NCBI RefSeq assembly: GCF_028453695.1
Contig: NC_135775.1
Coordinates: 9,998,046 to 10,062,045, forward strand
Length of the DNA stretch: 64,000 nt
Reading direction: 5' to 3'
Source: Augochlora pura
Lineage: Eukaryota; Arthropoda; Insecta; Hymenoptera; Halictidae
Shown here: positions 48,463-60,870 of the stretch, piece by piece
How positions within the stretch are numbered: the first letter of the stretch is position 1
Layout of the letters: each line of letters starts with the position of its first letter
Position numbers and translations under genes: made by a program
The notes under the pieces: generated by a model
Seen by the model: only the letters and a program-made list of their open reading frames with translations
What the model was told of the DNA's origin: nothing
The model's database searches: none

Positions 48463-48878
48463 ATTTATTATTATTATTATTATTCTTTATTAACGGGCTA
48501 ATAAGACCCTTTTGTGTTACATAGAGGTTGTATATATACATAGTCCGGAATACATTTGAACAATATAAATTATAAATCATAATATAAGAGTGTGTCATGA
48601 ATTAATTACAGAGTGTGTGTTTTAATGGCCAGAGTTGCTGCCTTTGTAAATTGGCTCAATGAATTGCCAAAGAAGTCGATTTTTCGAATAAGTTTATTTG
48701 CTGCTCGTAATGCTCTCGTTATACAATTCTGAGATCCTAAATTGGTTTTAAAGTAATCTACGTGAAATAATTCTTTTGACCGTATTGCTTTAGCAGGAAC
48801 CTTTAGTTTCATTAGTTCTAGAATGGATGGACAATCGATTATTTGGTTAATAATTTTAAAAATGAAATTTCGCTGACT
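48463..48878 (-). pseudogene. 5'-truncated non-LTR retrotransposon (LINE) with (TAA)n tail
   Basis: On the minus strand the frame from about 48878 to the stop at 48606-48608 reads FIFKIINQIIDCPSI..., then RSKELFHVDYFKTNLGSQN, then NKLIRKIDFFGNSLSQF and the end. The pattern LF-x-V-x2-F-x-TN, then R-x-N near IDFF-x2-SL-x2-F, is typical of the extreme C-terminus of insect LINE ORF2 proteins. Downstream is a 3' UTR of about 120 bp ending CCCGTTAATAAAGAATAATAA and a TAA repeat (plus strand 48463-48485). Stop, UTR and tail in that order on one strand strongly support a dead-on-arrival LINE insertion. The upstream in-frame stop at 48879-48881 marks truncation or decay. The clade is uncertain. Confidence 0.72.
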
Positions 48879-49889
48879 CTAGATTAAAAATACCGCATTC
48901 TCGGCTACTTGGCACTTTGACGTCCGTTGTCAGCCATATTTAGGTGACAAAATTATTTAAAACATAACTTTTGAAAATCAACATTTACGCTGACCCATTA
49001 GAATGTCTGGATTTTATTAAAACTCAGGAAAGCGAAAAGACTGACGAGAATGCAATCTATATCGTATAACTTTGCAATTTGAATTTCATCGAATGGAATA
49101 CTCTCTTCATAGACGTTGTCAATTTCTCATTGAATTTATCAAACTACTCGTCCAGTTGGTTGTTATTCGATTGCAAAATTTGTTCCCGTGTCACGGTGAA
49201 AATCTTCAAAAATCCGGCCGAATGAAATTTCAATGAATTCGTATCCCCCTGCGAGTCTGCTCGAGCTTCCGCAGTCTGGTTGGCAATTGAAACGTTTGTG
49301 TCGGGCCGAGAGGCGAAGTCGGCGAAAGAAAACGCGGAACAACGACAACAATCAGCACCTGATTGCGCCGCGGCAGCCGCGCTCGATAATACGCGTCCAA
49401 TTTAGTTGATCCTCCCGGTGCCTCGCTCGCGGCCGAGCTAGACACGTTTTCTATGGAAATTCCAGCGTGGCGCCAGCGGCGTAAAATTGTCCCCACTCCG
49501 GCCCCGGCAGCATCACACGGTACTTAATGTTTCCCGTTCGGCCTGCTTCGGCCCACAAAACGGTCATTTCCGTCAGAAGTGCCTCTAACGACCTCACGCG
49601 AGGCCGGGGCACCGGGGTTGAACAGGTTCTTAAGGCGAGAAGATCGTTGAAGGTCCAGCTTCCTTTCGTCCCCGGGGCGAGTCTTCGCGTTCTCACGCGA
49701 ACGTGCCCGAGAGGGCGACGAAGCTCGAGCTTGTTCCGCTCCTGGACAGTTCTAGGGACTCGTTAACGCGTTCGCTGTTTCATAATGCTACGTAAGCATT
49801 AAGAATCTGTTCGTTTCTTCTTTTCCCCCGAGGACGAACCTCGCGGCGCACAGTGGCGTGGAAATTCGTTTTCAATGGCAGAAATTATT
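48879..49889. other. Unassigned; GC island at about 49230-49860
   Basis: AT-rich to 49170, then CpG-rich. Frames of 79-88 codons lie on both strands in the island without domains. Confidence 0.3.
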
Positions 49890-50160
49890 TTAACACTTTA
49901 CCGACCGGTCATTCGGTCATGAAATGTTCAACGTCAAATTTTCGTTTCTATTCTGATTTGATTTATTTTATCAATCACGAAAGTTATTTAATAGTTAAAA
50001 AGTCATATAATAATATTAAAGCTTACGGTAGTACAATATGACACATTTATCTCAATAATACAATAAATAAGAAATTAATGGTTACTATGACAAGCGATTC
50101 ACAGGCTGCCGATCGGGGGGAAAGAGCTGATTTATAGGCTACCGGTCGCTAAAATGTTAA
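49890..50160 (+). mobile_element. MITE family G, copy 2, with duplicated right terminus
   Basis: TTAACACTTTACCGACCGGT starts the element, and ACCGGTCGCTAAAATGTTAA ends it. ATAATAATATTAAAGCTTAC is shared with copy 1. Just inside the right end, GATTCACAGGCTGCCGATCG repeats the terminus GATTTATAGGCTACCGGTCG about 36 bp earlier, so the right end is present twice. It is non-coding. Confidence 0.85.
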
Positions 50161-52607
50161 CGCTATTTCAAGTAGACCTCTCCGATATAAGACAATACAA
50201 GATATTTTATTTCAGAAAATATCAATAATATACTTTTGTATAGTCTCGTATTAATATATAAATAGGAAATATTGATCTTGTCCCGCGATAAGTTCAATGC
50301 ACTCGTAGACGTTTCTTCCATATTATTTAACGAAATGGGTAATATCAGCATGCGAGTGTGCTATTTTGTGTGTACATATTGAGTGTGTACATGGTTATTT
50401 TATTATTTTATACATTATTATTTTATTTATATAAAACTAAGTAAAAGATTTGATTTAATGTAAAGATTACACACTGGTCGCATATGACTAATAATTCTCT
50501 ATACTATTTCAATTGGTTCACAATACATAATAGGGATTAGAAAGTGTTAGTACATAGTCAGCCAAATTTTGTTCAAATTGAAAGTTGAGAAGTTAAATTT
50601 TGACCACAAATCACCGTTTCGTGGGGCACTGTGCGACACGTGAAACGGACAAAACTCGATGCATTTTCCACTCGCAATCGCAAAGTGCCGATATCACCGA
50701 AACTGCACATTTTACCCGAAACGTTAAACCTGCGGGATCGTTTCTAGAAATGGTTAAAGTCAGTCCTATCTCGGGGATTAGTTTTGTGACTCTCGGATCG
50801 GAAGTCGCGTCAGCCGTGTGTAGGTGGAGTGGCGGAGTCAGTGCGTCGGCGTGTTGCTCGAAATAATTGAGTGATTGTATGTCGAAAAAATTCTTTATTC
50901 TCAGATTTCCACTGAATTGCCGAGGAATGGGGTTACTTTAACGGACAGTCCTTCGTTGATTTCGAAGCAGTGAAATTTAATCTTTATCGCATACAGCGAC
51001 GCGCCGGCCGTCAAAATTAACAGCAATAAAATACAGAAAAGAAAAGTTCGGCGAATATGTTTTTGGTATATTATTAACCATAATTAAGGGAGAACTCTAA
51101 ATATTCGTTTATCGAATTAGTCTTATTTTTCTCTGGATTTATGGTCCTGGCCATCAACGTAGACAATTCAGCTTTGACAGCCTTTGAAATGCATTGAAAA
51201 CTGTTATGAATGAAAAATTTTCTCATTCATCAATTTTGAAAAAAGTTTGATGAATTGTCTCTTTGTCTATTGGAAAAGCTTCTGATAACATTTTGTGAAA
51301 CAAACTTTTTGTTATTAACTCGTATCATTTGCAGGCAATTCTCTCGCCGTATTATTCACGGGTAAATTATTACGAATATTTTTTGTTATTTAACGTGGTA
51401 CATCTTTTTAATCTAAAATTGCTAGTACGAGTCAGTTCAATAGCTGGGTTTTTTTTTATGTTGTAACAACAGTTGGATTTGGTGTTTGCCGTAGTTTAGT
51501 ACTGTATGGGACGCATAAAAAGAGAGAATTTCTAATTGTTGATGGAATCAGTGAGCCACTCCCTCCGTCTAGCCGATCTCGACGGCAGGGTTTCGAGAGT
51601 TATTCAGATTTAGCTCTTTCTGAAAATATCCTCCCTGTGTACAGAAAAGGGTTGGCTTCTTTTTTTCCCGTCGCGGGTGCATTGAAAGCTATCGAAGCCT
51701 TTAAATCGCCATGGAACTTGTCAGAGAATGCATTGAACGCCCATTAATAGGGGTTGGCGAAGACAGTCGGGATTGTAGGTGGAAGGGCCGCAGACTAGAT
51801 GGCGCCCAGGCTTGCCTTCTGGGCTGCCTATCGATCCTAACCTATTTATAATTCCTCTGACATTTCGATTCGTATGATAACGTCGGCGAATTCTACCCCA
51901 ACGTGTTCTAGCTTGGCCTGAACGCCGTTGCGGTTGCCCCTTCTCTTTCAATTCACCCTCCGTAGACTCAAAAAGTGATCGCCTTCGCTGCCACCATTTT
52001 TTAAAATGGCTCCTCGGTCTTAAATTACTCGACAGCTATATTTCTCGATCTTCTTCCTCCGCAGTGCCACTGTTTAATTAAGGGCAGATGTTCCCGAACT
52101 TCGTCTCGAATATTCATACAATTAAAGTTCTGCTTCAATTTCTGAATCACTCTGCTGAAGTAGGATTGAAAGTTTTATGAATTTTTAATACGCAGCTGAC
52201 TTCGATCCTCCGCTTGATATTTTTAGACCTGATGATTGAACTATTATTAGGTCGATTCATAAATTTGAAACGGTACTTATTTAAGAAGTATATTGTGTAA
52301 AATTCCTGTTGCTAAACAAGAGACTCGTTTGCATTTTGTTCTGAATTAATTAATTTGAGAAGACTATGGAACGATAAAATTTTATGATTTTGCTCTAATT
52401 AATGTTCTCATTGCACTGGAACACATAAGGATTATTATTAATTTCAGTTTTCTGACTTGATTTAAATTTCTACTCCAATTAACAATTTATCCCTAGTCTC
52501 ATAAGGGCAAATGGTTACATAATGGCGTCATCAAATCTGCATATATCATTCCAGGAGGTGCATAAATTCGATTTTATAAACAACAAAAGATCATAATATA
52601 CTGTTCA
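50161..52607. other. Unassigned stretch
   Basis: AT-rich DNA with a GC-richer part at 51530-52010. Short frames at 50600-50866 plus and 51721-51951 minus are unrecognised. No repeat with clear borders. Confidence 0.3.
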
Positions 52608-52680
52608 GTTAATAATAATAATAATAACAATTTATTGATGTCAACTGAGAAAACCCTTTATTACATTGTGTGTAGTCAAA
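52608..52680 (-). mobile_element. Possible second LINE 3' end
   Basis: A (TAA)n run at about 52611-52628 is followed by ATTTATTGATGTC, ACCCTTTATTACATTG and similar words. These resemble, in order, the sequence after the tail of the 48463 LINE (TTTATTAACGGG ... ACCCTTTTGTGTTACATAG). The microsatellite phase differs, and no coding remnant was seen, so this is tentative. Confidence 0.3.
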
Positions 52681-53736
52681 ACTGTATTTATTTCTATTTT
52701 AAAGGATTTTAAAGGATTGAAACAGTATAGATTATTAAATTTTATAGAACATAGATCATTCAATAGAATGAAATATTATTTTCACATTCAAAGTCTCAGG
52801 AACGAAGTATAAACCAAGAAGTTAAAAAAGACATCAGAGTCGCAGATCGCGATAACGATTAGCTCTCACAATTCCCGTCGATCCGGAATAGTGTAGAGTC
52901 CATCGACCGTCCGCAAATAATAGCGAGCATTAAAGATAGAAGTCCCCCTATTATTACCCCGCACAGAAATTTCCGAGTTCTTTGGAAGTTCTCGTTCGCG
53001 AAGCTTGTTCCTTGTCCCGTAATCTCTCGGTGCTGGAGCCCGGTGTTGTATTTAAAGGACCCTATTTCCGACACGACTTTCCTCTTCCGAAGACTTTTAC
53101 CCCGATGGGAGCCGAGCGTTGCATCGGTTAGCCTCTTTGTGGTTTTCCGTCGCGAAAGGGTTGATCCTCTCTCTCTCTCTCTCTCTCTCTCTCGCCTTCT
53201 CCCGGCCATCCTTATCCCCGGCCGTTGGATATACTCTCGCTGTGCGCGCTATCGATCGGTGTCATTCACGTGCGCCGCGGAACTCCGTTGCCCATTTCGA
53301 ACGACTGCCATTGTTCGCGACAGAATAATTCGTCGATTCGATCCGACGCCAGGGGGTCTCCGTGCGGAAACATTAATTAACGCGATGTGACAGACACGAT
53401 TGTTTCGCCAGGTGGAAGAATCCATTTTTCTGACTTGCCCAACTGACCAGAAATCCGTGATACGCGGAAGGCTCTCGAGAACAATTGTATCAGGTCGTTC
53501 CATAATTTGCGAACGCGCTCGTACCTTTTGCGATTTGTATTTGCGGCTTTTACAGAGAAAATTTATTTAAAATAGAAAATCGTTTGTTGTATTAAAAATG
53601 TATTGTTATTTGTATATTTATTAATTATACATTTAAATTGGTAAAAATATTTTAATAAAATTAAAATATTATTTAAATTGATTAAAATATATGAGTTTTG
53701 AGTGAAAAGGTATAATTTTATTAATTGAGCATAGGA
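52681..53736. other. Unassigned; GC island with (CT)n at 53167-53193
   Basis: The part 52850-53520 is CpG-rich and contains a CT microsatellite. A 116-codon minus frame at 52859-53209 begins in that repeat and is unrecognised. From 53520 the DNA is AT-rich with several copies of ATTTAAATTGATTAAA. Confidence 0.35.
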
Positions 53737-53776
53737 CTAATTTTTAATATATATATATATATATATTAAAAATTAG
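53737..53776. repeat. Perfect 40-bp AT palindrome
   Basis: CTAATTTTTA, then (AT)n, then TAAAAATTAG. Every base pairs with its mirror position, so the tract can extrude as a cruciform. Flanks carry direct repeats of ATTATTTAAATTGAT (near 53668 and 53804). Confidence 0.85.
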
Positions 53777-53940
53777 GTTTTATTTAAATTGATTAAATTG
53801 AAATATTATTTAAATTGATCGATTTCGCGTAGAAAATTTTGATTTTAAGGATGAACCGTTCAACAGAATTGAGACTATATTTATCGGTTCGACGGATATC
53901 GGAAACTTTGAACATCCTGCGATCATCTGTCTACAAATAT

Positions 53941-54199
53941 TTAACCCCTTGTCATACTCGTGTGAAGAGTCTGACTCGTGGCGAAGATTATTGGTATTAA
54001 TCTGTTAATTATGAATATTACTCTGCACTTCTAAAACCGAGAGAAATTCTATTTTCTGATTAACCAAAAAAGATGTAACCACGTTACGATAAATATCTTT
54101 TCTCTTTTTATTCTAAGAAATTATTGCTTTCAAAAGAGCGCTAATAAGGTACTAAGTAATAAAATGCACGAACTTATGGAGCGACCTGATGAATTTTAA
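53941..54199 (+). mobile_element. Family F element, left end well preserved
   Basis: It starts TTAACCCCTTGTCATACTCG and continues GAAGAGTCTGACTCGTGGCG and AAGATTATTGG. The core matches the copies at 20897 and 61374. The proposed right end (TTAA at 54196) is weak. A TTAACCTTCTACTC end starts at the same TTAA and may belong to another element. Confidence 0.45.
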
Positions 54200-56030
54200 C
54201 CTTCTACTCTGAGTAAATCACTGTAATTTTGTGCAACTTTTTAGTATCTTCCTCTGCCCAGAAAAATAATAGTCGTAGGAAATTAAATTTGTCGATGCTT
54301 GTTCCTTCGTTAGATTAATAAAATCTTGGTATTAGTTTCGCGAGCAAGGTGTATTCTGACGCTGAGAAGAGACATTTTGGTGAAGGTGAAAGGGATATAG
54401 GATTTAAGGATCGAGAGCGGGACAGGACCTTGGTCGAGCTGCGAGACTTTGATTTCGAGTTTCCCCGCCTTACGAATCATTTATTTCACACGATCCCGAG
54501 AAGAACGATGTTGCTATTTTCGTGCCGCCGCTACATTCCGTTACTGGTTTCTAGGAAAGATCGATTGCTCCCATTATCAGCACCCCCCACCCCGCCTTTT
54601 TGTTATTAAGGTTCAATTATTGCATGACGTATCGCCACGCACGAGAAATTGAATAATGACGTGCCTATCATAATTACATGGCGTTCAGTGCACGTCTTAC
54701 AATTAGACGGTTAGCTCTGATACTGGCCTAGGTGCTTCTTGTATTTTTCTATTTTTTTTTTCTTTTCTAAGCCTGACCTTGCGCGCGTGGTCGCCTGGCT
54801 TGTTAATTAGAGGCAATAGCCACAGCTTAGAGCAATTAGAGCATAGTTTCAGATATTTCAAATATAATCAATCTAGAATTTTGTGCGATAGCAATGCAAC
54901 CTATAAAACGTACAAACGAAAGTAAAAAGTAATTTCGGAATTTTCATTGTTCGTTTTAAGTGTACAAGCTCTTTCGAGAATTCTGTTGCGCCTTCGAAGT
55001 TGTCGGACGATAAAGACGCTGCACAAGCTAGACAGAGATTTCGCAAAATCATATCCGGGGAGCACGGTGCCGGGGGTTGCGAAATACAAGAAGAATTTTT
55101 TAGTCGGCTCGTGATTTCGATGCTCACTCGTGACTCTATTGGTCGCCGCCGGCACGGGGAAAGAAAACGAGCTGGATATCCCGTGGAAATCCGAATGCCG
55201 TAATTAGCCGCTTCAAAGACTTCTGCTTAGAGCGTTTGTGGGTCTTCGGTTAAACCAATGTTTCCCCCTTTAACGAAGTAAGTCCGACGGTCGTTGGCCC
55301 GCAAAGGGATTGTTCTTTTCCCGCCACGCTTTTCCTTGCACAGGAATGCGATGCCATACGAATTCGGCGATACTTAGACAAACACCGTTCGTTTTCTTTG
55401 TTACTTCCACACCTGCATTTCACGCGAGATAGTCCGAGATTAATTTAACGCACGCCGTTTCTCGAAAAGGCATTGTAAATATCCGAAGCCGAGAAAGTAT
55501 TTTGTATAACTACTTCCTTAACCTATGAATAGATTTTTATAATATCATAAGGAGTAGACTGTAGATTTGAACGCGAAACGAAAAATGCCTGTATCATTGC
55601 AAGAAATAGAAACTAAGCGGATTTAATGATTTTAATAGATTACAAACGATGCGTTGATATATTAAAATTCGTTTGTGTTTTGAATACATAATATCTGCAG
55701 TCTAATAGTGAGCATTGACTGAAGCCAAAATTTCCCAAATAGAAGCCGATTCTACTTTGCATGAGAAACAAGCCGAGACAGTGCAATTGTTATTGATTAA
55801 AACGTTAACGGAGACGAGATGTTATGCAGCGAGCACATTGATACTAACCATGTCGATCGTTAAATAGTGTCTCGTCAGTGTTACCTTACAAAAATGTCAA
55901 TGTCTGAATTTATTCAGATTTTCATCAATTTTGATGATTTTACTCTAAGTCAATTTCGATGATAATTAAAAATAATCACATTTTTAACAATTCTTTAAAT
56001 GTAAACCAATATAATAAAGTAAAAAGTACT
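54200..56030. other. Unassigned stretch
   Basis: GC-richer at 54340-54620 and 54990-55350, AT-rich elsewhere. Unrecognised frames only. Confidence 0.3.
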
Positions 56031-56127
56031 TTAACTCTTCACACTCAAGTGCTTCGGAGCGGAATCATTTAAAATTTATCCTGAAAGTTGAAGGCTCCAT
56101 TCCGAAACCCCAGATGCGAAGGACTAA
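56031..56127. mobile_element. Hairpin MITE, 97 bp
   Basis: The left arm TTAACTCTTCACA...CTTCGGAGCGGA pairs imperfectly with the right arm read in reverse (TTAGTCCTTCGCA...TTTCGGAATGGA). Almost the whole element is an inverted repeat with a short AT-rich loop. No other copy in the window. Confidence 0.5.
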
Positions 56128-56984
56128 TATCTGTTCGGGTGAATAAATATATTTAACGGTTTCCAGTGGTAGCGTCATTATCATTTTGCTAACTGTAGAA
56201 TAGAAATTGTCGAATCGATCATTTGACCAGTTATAGTACGCTTAGTGTTAATTTACACCTCTTCTAATGGTTGTGTCTATACGTCAGCGGAAAGCGTTCG
56301 TTAGCTGATAGGATCTGTCGAAGAATGTTTCAGTCGTTAGGACATCGATCTTTTAAGAAACCAATGGGTCTGTAGATATAAACTAAATATTAAGCATCCA
56401 ATGCGTTTATAGATCGCGCTGTAAATAAAGATAATTTTGTCGAAGTTCAATTTGCAAATTTGAGAATCTCGACCCGCTGGCTGTAGCTAATTTCCCCGGC
56501 CTTTTGGGACGACATACCTGGGTCACGTGTAAGTCGGACGTCTCCGGTGACGTAACGTCTCCCGCGATCGTAAAACTGACGAAAACCAGCTCCAACCAAC
56601 CACTTGTTGATTTTACAGAAAAAACATTTGCAACCTTTCGCGCGACCGACTCGTGTCTCGGGCTACCGTTGCGACAGGTGTCTATATCCCTCTTTTATTA
56701 CGTTCGTAATAATAGAAGAGCGAGGTGCCGTTTTCGCACGGTGATTTCGAAGATGGACGATTTCAGTTCAAGGACTTTTAGTGGTTTAATTAGAAGTTCA
56801 TTAGCGGCAGGTACTAATGAGAATCAGGGACGTTGAACGACCTTCTTGCTTTAGCTATAGCTCGCTGGAACCTTTTAGTAGAATAAACAGAAGACCATAG
56901 AACATTTCGTGACGATCGAAATTAATTCAGCAGCAAAGATTTCCGAAAATTTTCTTATTTCAAACACCGGATACTTTGAATTGT
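56128..56984. other. Unassigned stretch
   Basis: A plus frame of 110 codons at 56504-56836 is not recognisable. No other feature. Confidence 0.3.
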
Positions 56985-57310
56985 TTAACCAGTTAACTGC
57001 GGCGATCTCTTCGCTATGCACCCACTAGCGCGTGTCGCGATAATCAAGCAATGATGAAGGAAGTTACGAATCCAGCTCAAATTGTTTATAATTCTCATTT
57101 GTTTGTTTCATTTCGTCTCGACCGCTAAACATTTTACATATATTAAAATGTACGAATATAATTTAGGTTTCGCCAGAATTACAATTTAAATATCAAGTTG
57201 TAACAAAATTGTACGTATAACAGATTTGTACGTATATTAATTGTACGTATAACAAAATTCTGCCACATCTCCGTGACGGATATAGTCGTCAAACACACTC
57301 AACTGGTTAA
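56985..57310. mobile_element. MITE family E, copy 1
   Basis: The left end TTAACCAGTTAACTGCGGCG and right end CACACTCAACTGGTTAA form an imperfect inverted repeat of about 14 bp with TTAA at both edges; length 326 bp. Internally, TTGTACGTATAACA and related words repeat at 57209-57255. No coding capacity. Confidence 0.65.
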
Positions 57311-58856
57311 AGACATCATCTTTATTCTTTTCTGTTTCGTTCAACATTATTTAAAATCGTGTAAAACGCGATTAACGGAAAATTATCCCCGTTCTTTCGA
57401 GAAGCTCGTCCTTGATGGTGTTAACGCGAGACGACAGACGCTATAAACTCTCGATAATGAAAATATACCACGCGCGGCCCCGCTAACGATTTGCTCGGAC
57501 CTCCGCTAGAAGATTCCGTGGAGGTGTTCGGATTAAGCTTCGCCGGATTTGAATCAATCATAAACGAATTTTCAGCGGCCTTGAAATTAGAGTCTCTGTC
57601 TCGGGTGAATTGATAAATTTATCTAACCTTGCGTTCCTGGAGGCTCTTCCCAGATACGATTATCGCTGCAAGCAGAATTTCATAACAAGAGTCGGCGTGT
57701 CAGTAGCGCAGACACGTTTACAAACAGTGCCAGCTCATTTTTGTCGTTTCTCCGCGATTATCAGATCTTATAATCTGCGCTGTAACGAATCGTGCGCGAA
57801 ATTCAATCTGCACCGCGGCAACGTTAACGACGACTGCGGAAACGAAGATGTAGATTTCGTGACAATCATATACGTGGGCTATTCGCGCGTTCGTTCGAGC
57901 GGCACTCTTTCTCTTCTCCACTTTTGATTCGGTTCGCTAGAACCAAACATGCGTCGACAGATTCTACACACTACGTGCGAGGCTTATTTTCACTATTTTC
58001 GCCTCTTTTTAACTCTTTAACCTATTCCATTTCAAGAACCGCTGCTAAAATAGAAAGACCGTGTTGCAGTAAACGTACAATTTTTTCCGAACCTGAATTT
58101 ATGTTCATACAAAAAAATCATAACGAATAAACTACGAAAGTTATCGTTAAAAGCATTTCTTTATCTAATAAATAAATTTTTACGTAAAACGATCTACCTG
58201 CAACAGTGTCCGATGTTTTAACCGCAGAACGCAATACAAATTCCTATAAATCGGTTCGAATAAAACAAAAGTGTTTTGGAGCATTCAGACCGACAGCTGA
58301 CATTTACAAAATATTGAATGACAACGTTACATTTCAATGTTTCTTCTGACACTGCGCGTGACATTGTGAAAAATGTCTTGTTCGCAATTCTCTATAAAAT
58401 ATACGTCCACAACTTTCACGGAAACTTCGCTGACTCGTGATATAATAACTAGACTGCGGATTTTTTGAATTTATGAGAAAGAGTGTGCTAGCGAGACGCG
58501 GGGTAATGAAGACGGACGAACTTAAGGGAATTACTGCGTTAATTATTAAAACCGTTAAAAGAAATATATTCTTATCTGATTTCTACCTTTCGCGACTGAT
58601 TCAGAGAATTTTGATTTCGCACGAGGTCCGCAGTCTCTTAGCAACCGTAAGTTAAAGACTATGAATTAATTGATAATAGATCGAATACTTTCCGTTTGCT
58701 GAGAAGCGTACGAGTCACCGTGCATACGACCAGCGTGCGTGTTCATTAACTTTCATCTGTTTAAACGGGTTTAAACACATTGAAACGCTGCCAGCGAGGA
58801 ATCACAGCATGAACTTTACGAACAACCGCATAATTCGGCCAGCTGGTTAGACCGTG
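57311..58856. other. Unassigned stretch
   Basis: CpG-rich at 57370-57960, AT-rich to 58680, mixed after. The 105-codon plus frame at 57610-57927 shows no domain. Confidence 0.3.
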
Positions 58857-58932
58857 TCGACGTACACGCGGCCGTGTATGTCGGCGCACACGCGGGCGCA
58901 CAGAGGCGTGTGTGTGCATACACACGTACATA
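58857..58932. repeat. GT/AC-rich alternating tract with two short hairpins
   Basis: TACACG-CGGC-CGTGTA and CGTGTGT-GTGCAT-ACACACG are perfect short stems inside about 75 bp of alternating purine-pyrimidine sequence, which favours Z-DNA. Confidence 0.65.
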
Positions 58933-59357
58933 GTGACGTGGCTCGGCGTGGAACGGTAGTCGTTAATTCATCGAACGTTTTGCTTTATCCGGCGTGCGGG
59001 CCCTTTTGTGCATCGATTTATTATGCAATTGCGCGAGCGGCCCGGCTGCCGCCCCTTTTCGTAGCTCGAGGGAACCAAAGGGAGACCGTGAACTAGCTAC
59101 GGCACTGCCAACCTCCGACAGGGGTTCCCCTCGGGCTTTGTGAAGCATCGTGAATTCTCGCCGACAGGTCCGAACTAATTTCGCGACATCTACGTTAGTA
59201 TCGAGGATGGTTAACCTTCGCCATTGCGGATGGCTTGCGAAGCAATAATTTCAACAATATTTCATTCAATTATCTGGCATTCGAACGGACCTCTTTGACA
59301 AGAATGAGACTCGGCATGATTATCTCTATTTTTATTTATCAATTTTTTCAACAGTTT
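58933..59357. other. Unassigned spacer
   Basis: GC-rich to 59150. A CTTCGCCA...TGGCTTGCGAAG-like hairpin lies near 59216-59242. No gene seen. Confidence 0.3.
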
Positions 59358-59609
59358 TTAACCCTTTGCGCTCGAGCGGCGACTTTGCGGTGCCGTTAAA
59401 ATCGTCGTAACACGTTCCAAAATTATTTTTATAGATATCGTCAAAGCTTCGAGTTTAAAGATTGTTGAAAGCATAACTACTGTTATATGAGTAACAAGAC
59501 TCGATTTCATATGTACAGAATAAATTTTGTTATATAAAATGGAAATGCTAGAAGCCAGAAAAATTGCTTCAGATATGCAGTTCAAATGGCTAAGAGTGTA
59601 AAGGGTTAA
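59358..59609 (+). mobile_element. MITE family B, copy 2
   Basis: The left end TTAACCCTTTGCGCTCGAGC and right end AGAGTGTAAAGGGTTAA flank 252 bp. It shares the GGCACCACTAAAATTGTG / GGTGCCGTTAAAATCGTCG region, a GATATCGTCAAAG segment and ATTTCATATGTA with copy 1 at 3212. Both TTAA sites are intact. A 101-codon minus frame across it is spurious. Confidence 0.82.
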
Positions 59610-60870
59610 GGCACTACTTCTAGAGTTTCCTATGGATTTCAATATAATACGAGAGAATTGCAATCAGTACTCAGAAACTGAATAGTAGAATGAGAATATT
59701 TATACTGTAGATCAAAATGGTTCCGCCTTCTGAGTGCTAATTAGATATTCCAGTCCCTCGAAGTTCGTAAAGATTAACTAATATCAATTTTAGCGACGTT
59801 GGGAAGACACCTGAATTAGATATAACTTTTGTTAGCTCGATACCTTTGTTAGTACCTTAACATTTATCACAGATTGGATAATTATTTGACTATATAATTA
59901 GTCATAAAATTTGATTCATTATATTGAAAATTTAATAATTTAATTATACTTTAAGATTAAATAATTTAATTTAATAATATAAATTTTTATAAGAAAACAT
60001 TTAAAATAATTGTTTTTTAATTATAATGATTAAATTAGTAAATTTTAATTATTTATATACAAGTTTAATTTTCGTATAAATAATATAAAGTTTGTGCCCC
60101 AAGCTTTTCGGATCCTGCAGATCGTAAACAGATTCAGTTAACACCGGAGCATCGTAACTAAAATTAATTCTTCCACCTGTGCGCAAAAATTGTGTCACTC
60201 AATTATGACTGGTACGATAGTCGGCGGGTTACAAAAATACCCTCGTGTCTGATCAGTTGCTTCAGTCGTGCTTCACTGGATATATATTTGTGTGTAGCTT
60301 GATTCATTTCTGACAGCTGAACGCCAATTTAAGCAAACACGGATCCAGACTAACTTTTTCGTCGAATGCTGCATAAGGTCGTCATCGACAAATGAATCGA
60401 CGCGAACATTATCGAAACAGCCATCGATGATTTCGACTCGTATTTTTCTGAGCAATCCCGAGCATCGCGCGTCCTTCTTCTATTTTTTTCGGTAGGCGTG
60501 GCCGAGTCGTTGAAATTCGTCGATTGAAAAATCATCGTGTCGGAGAATGGATCGATGAATTTCTTGGAAGGGTTCACGGGCAAGCTCGTTCTCATTCGCA
60601 TCCGTAATCGTTCCGCACTTGCAGACGACTGTTTCGAGGTGAAGGTTCATTGGATTAATTCGTTCGATCGCGTAATTGGTTAATTCGAGGCTAAAGCACT
60701 GTGTCTCGCACCGATCTAATCGCACGCCGCCGCTAAGAACAACAAATCAGAGGCTCGTGGCTCCTTTGCTCATCGTTCACTTCCGGTCTGCAGCGTATGT
60801 ATCGTCTCCAATTGAGGACTCACCAGAAAACGGTCCGCCTCTGTGAAAAGAATGGAAGCCTTTTCGTTTA
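59610..60870. other. Unassigned; AT-rich 59840-60090, then mixed with minus-strand frames
   Basis: Overlapping minus frames at 60273-60455, 60350-60601 and 60480-60725 have balanced amino-acid content but no recognised domain and lie in different phases. They could be a decayed gene or chance. No call is made. Confidence 0.25.

Noticed and set aside
60493..60590. GGCGTGGCCGAGTCGTT looks like the 5' part of a tRNA-Ser, with a TGA-like loop downstream.
   Set aside because: The anticodon stem pairs poorly, there is no proper T-arm or B box (GGTTCACGG differs), and no complementary acceptor end follows.
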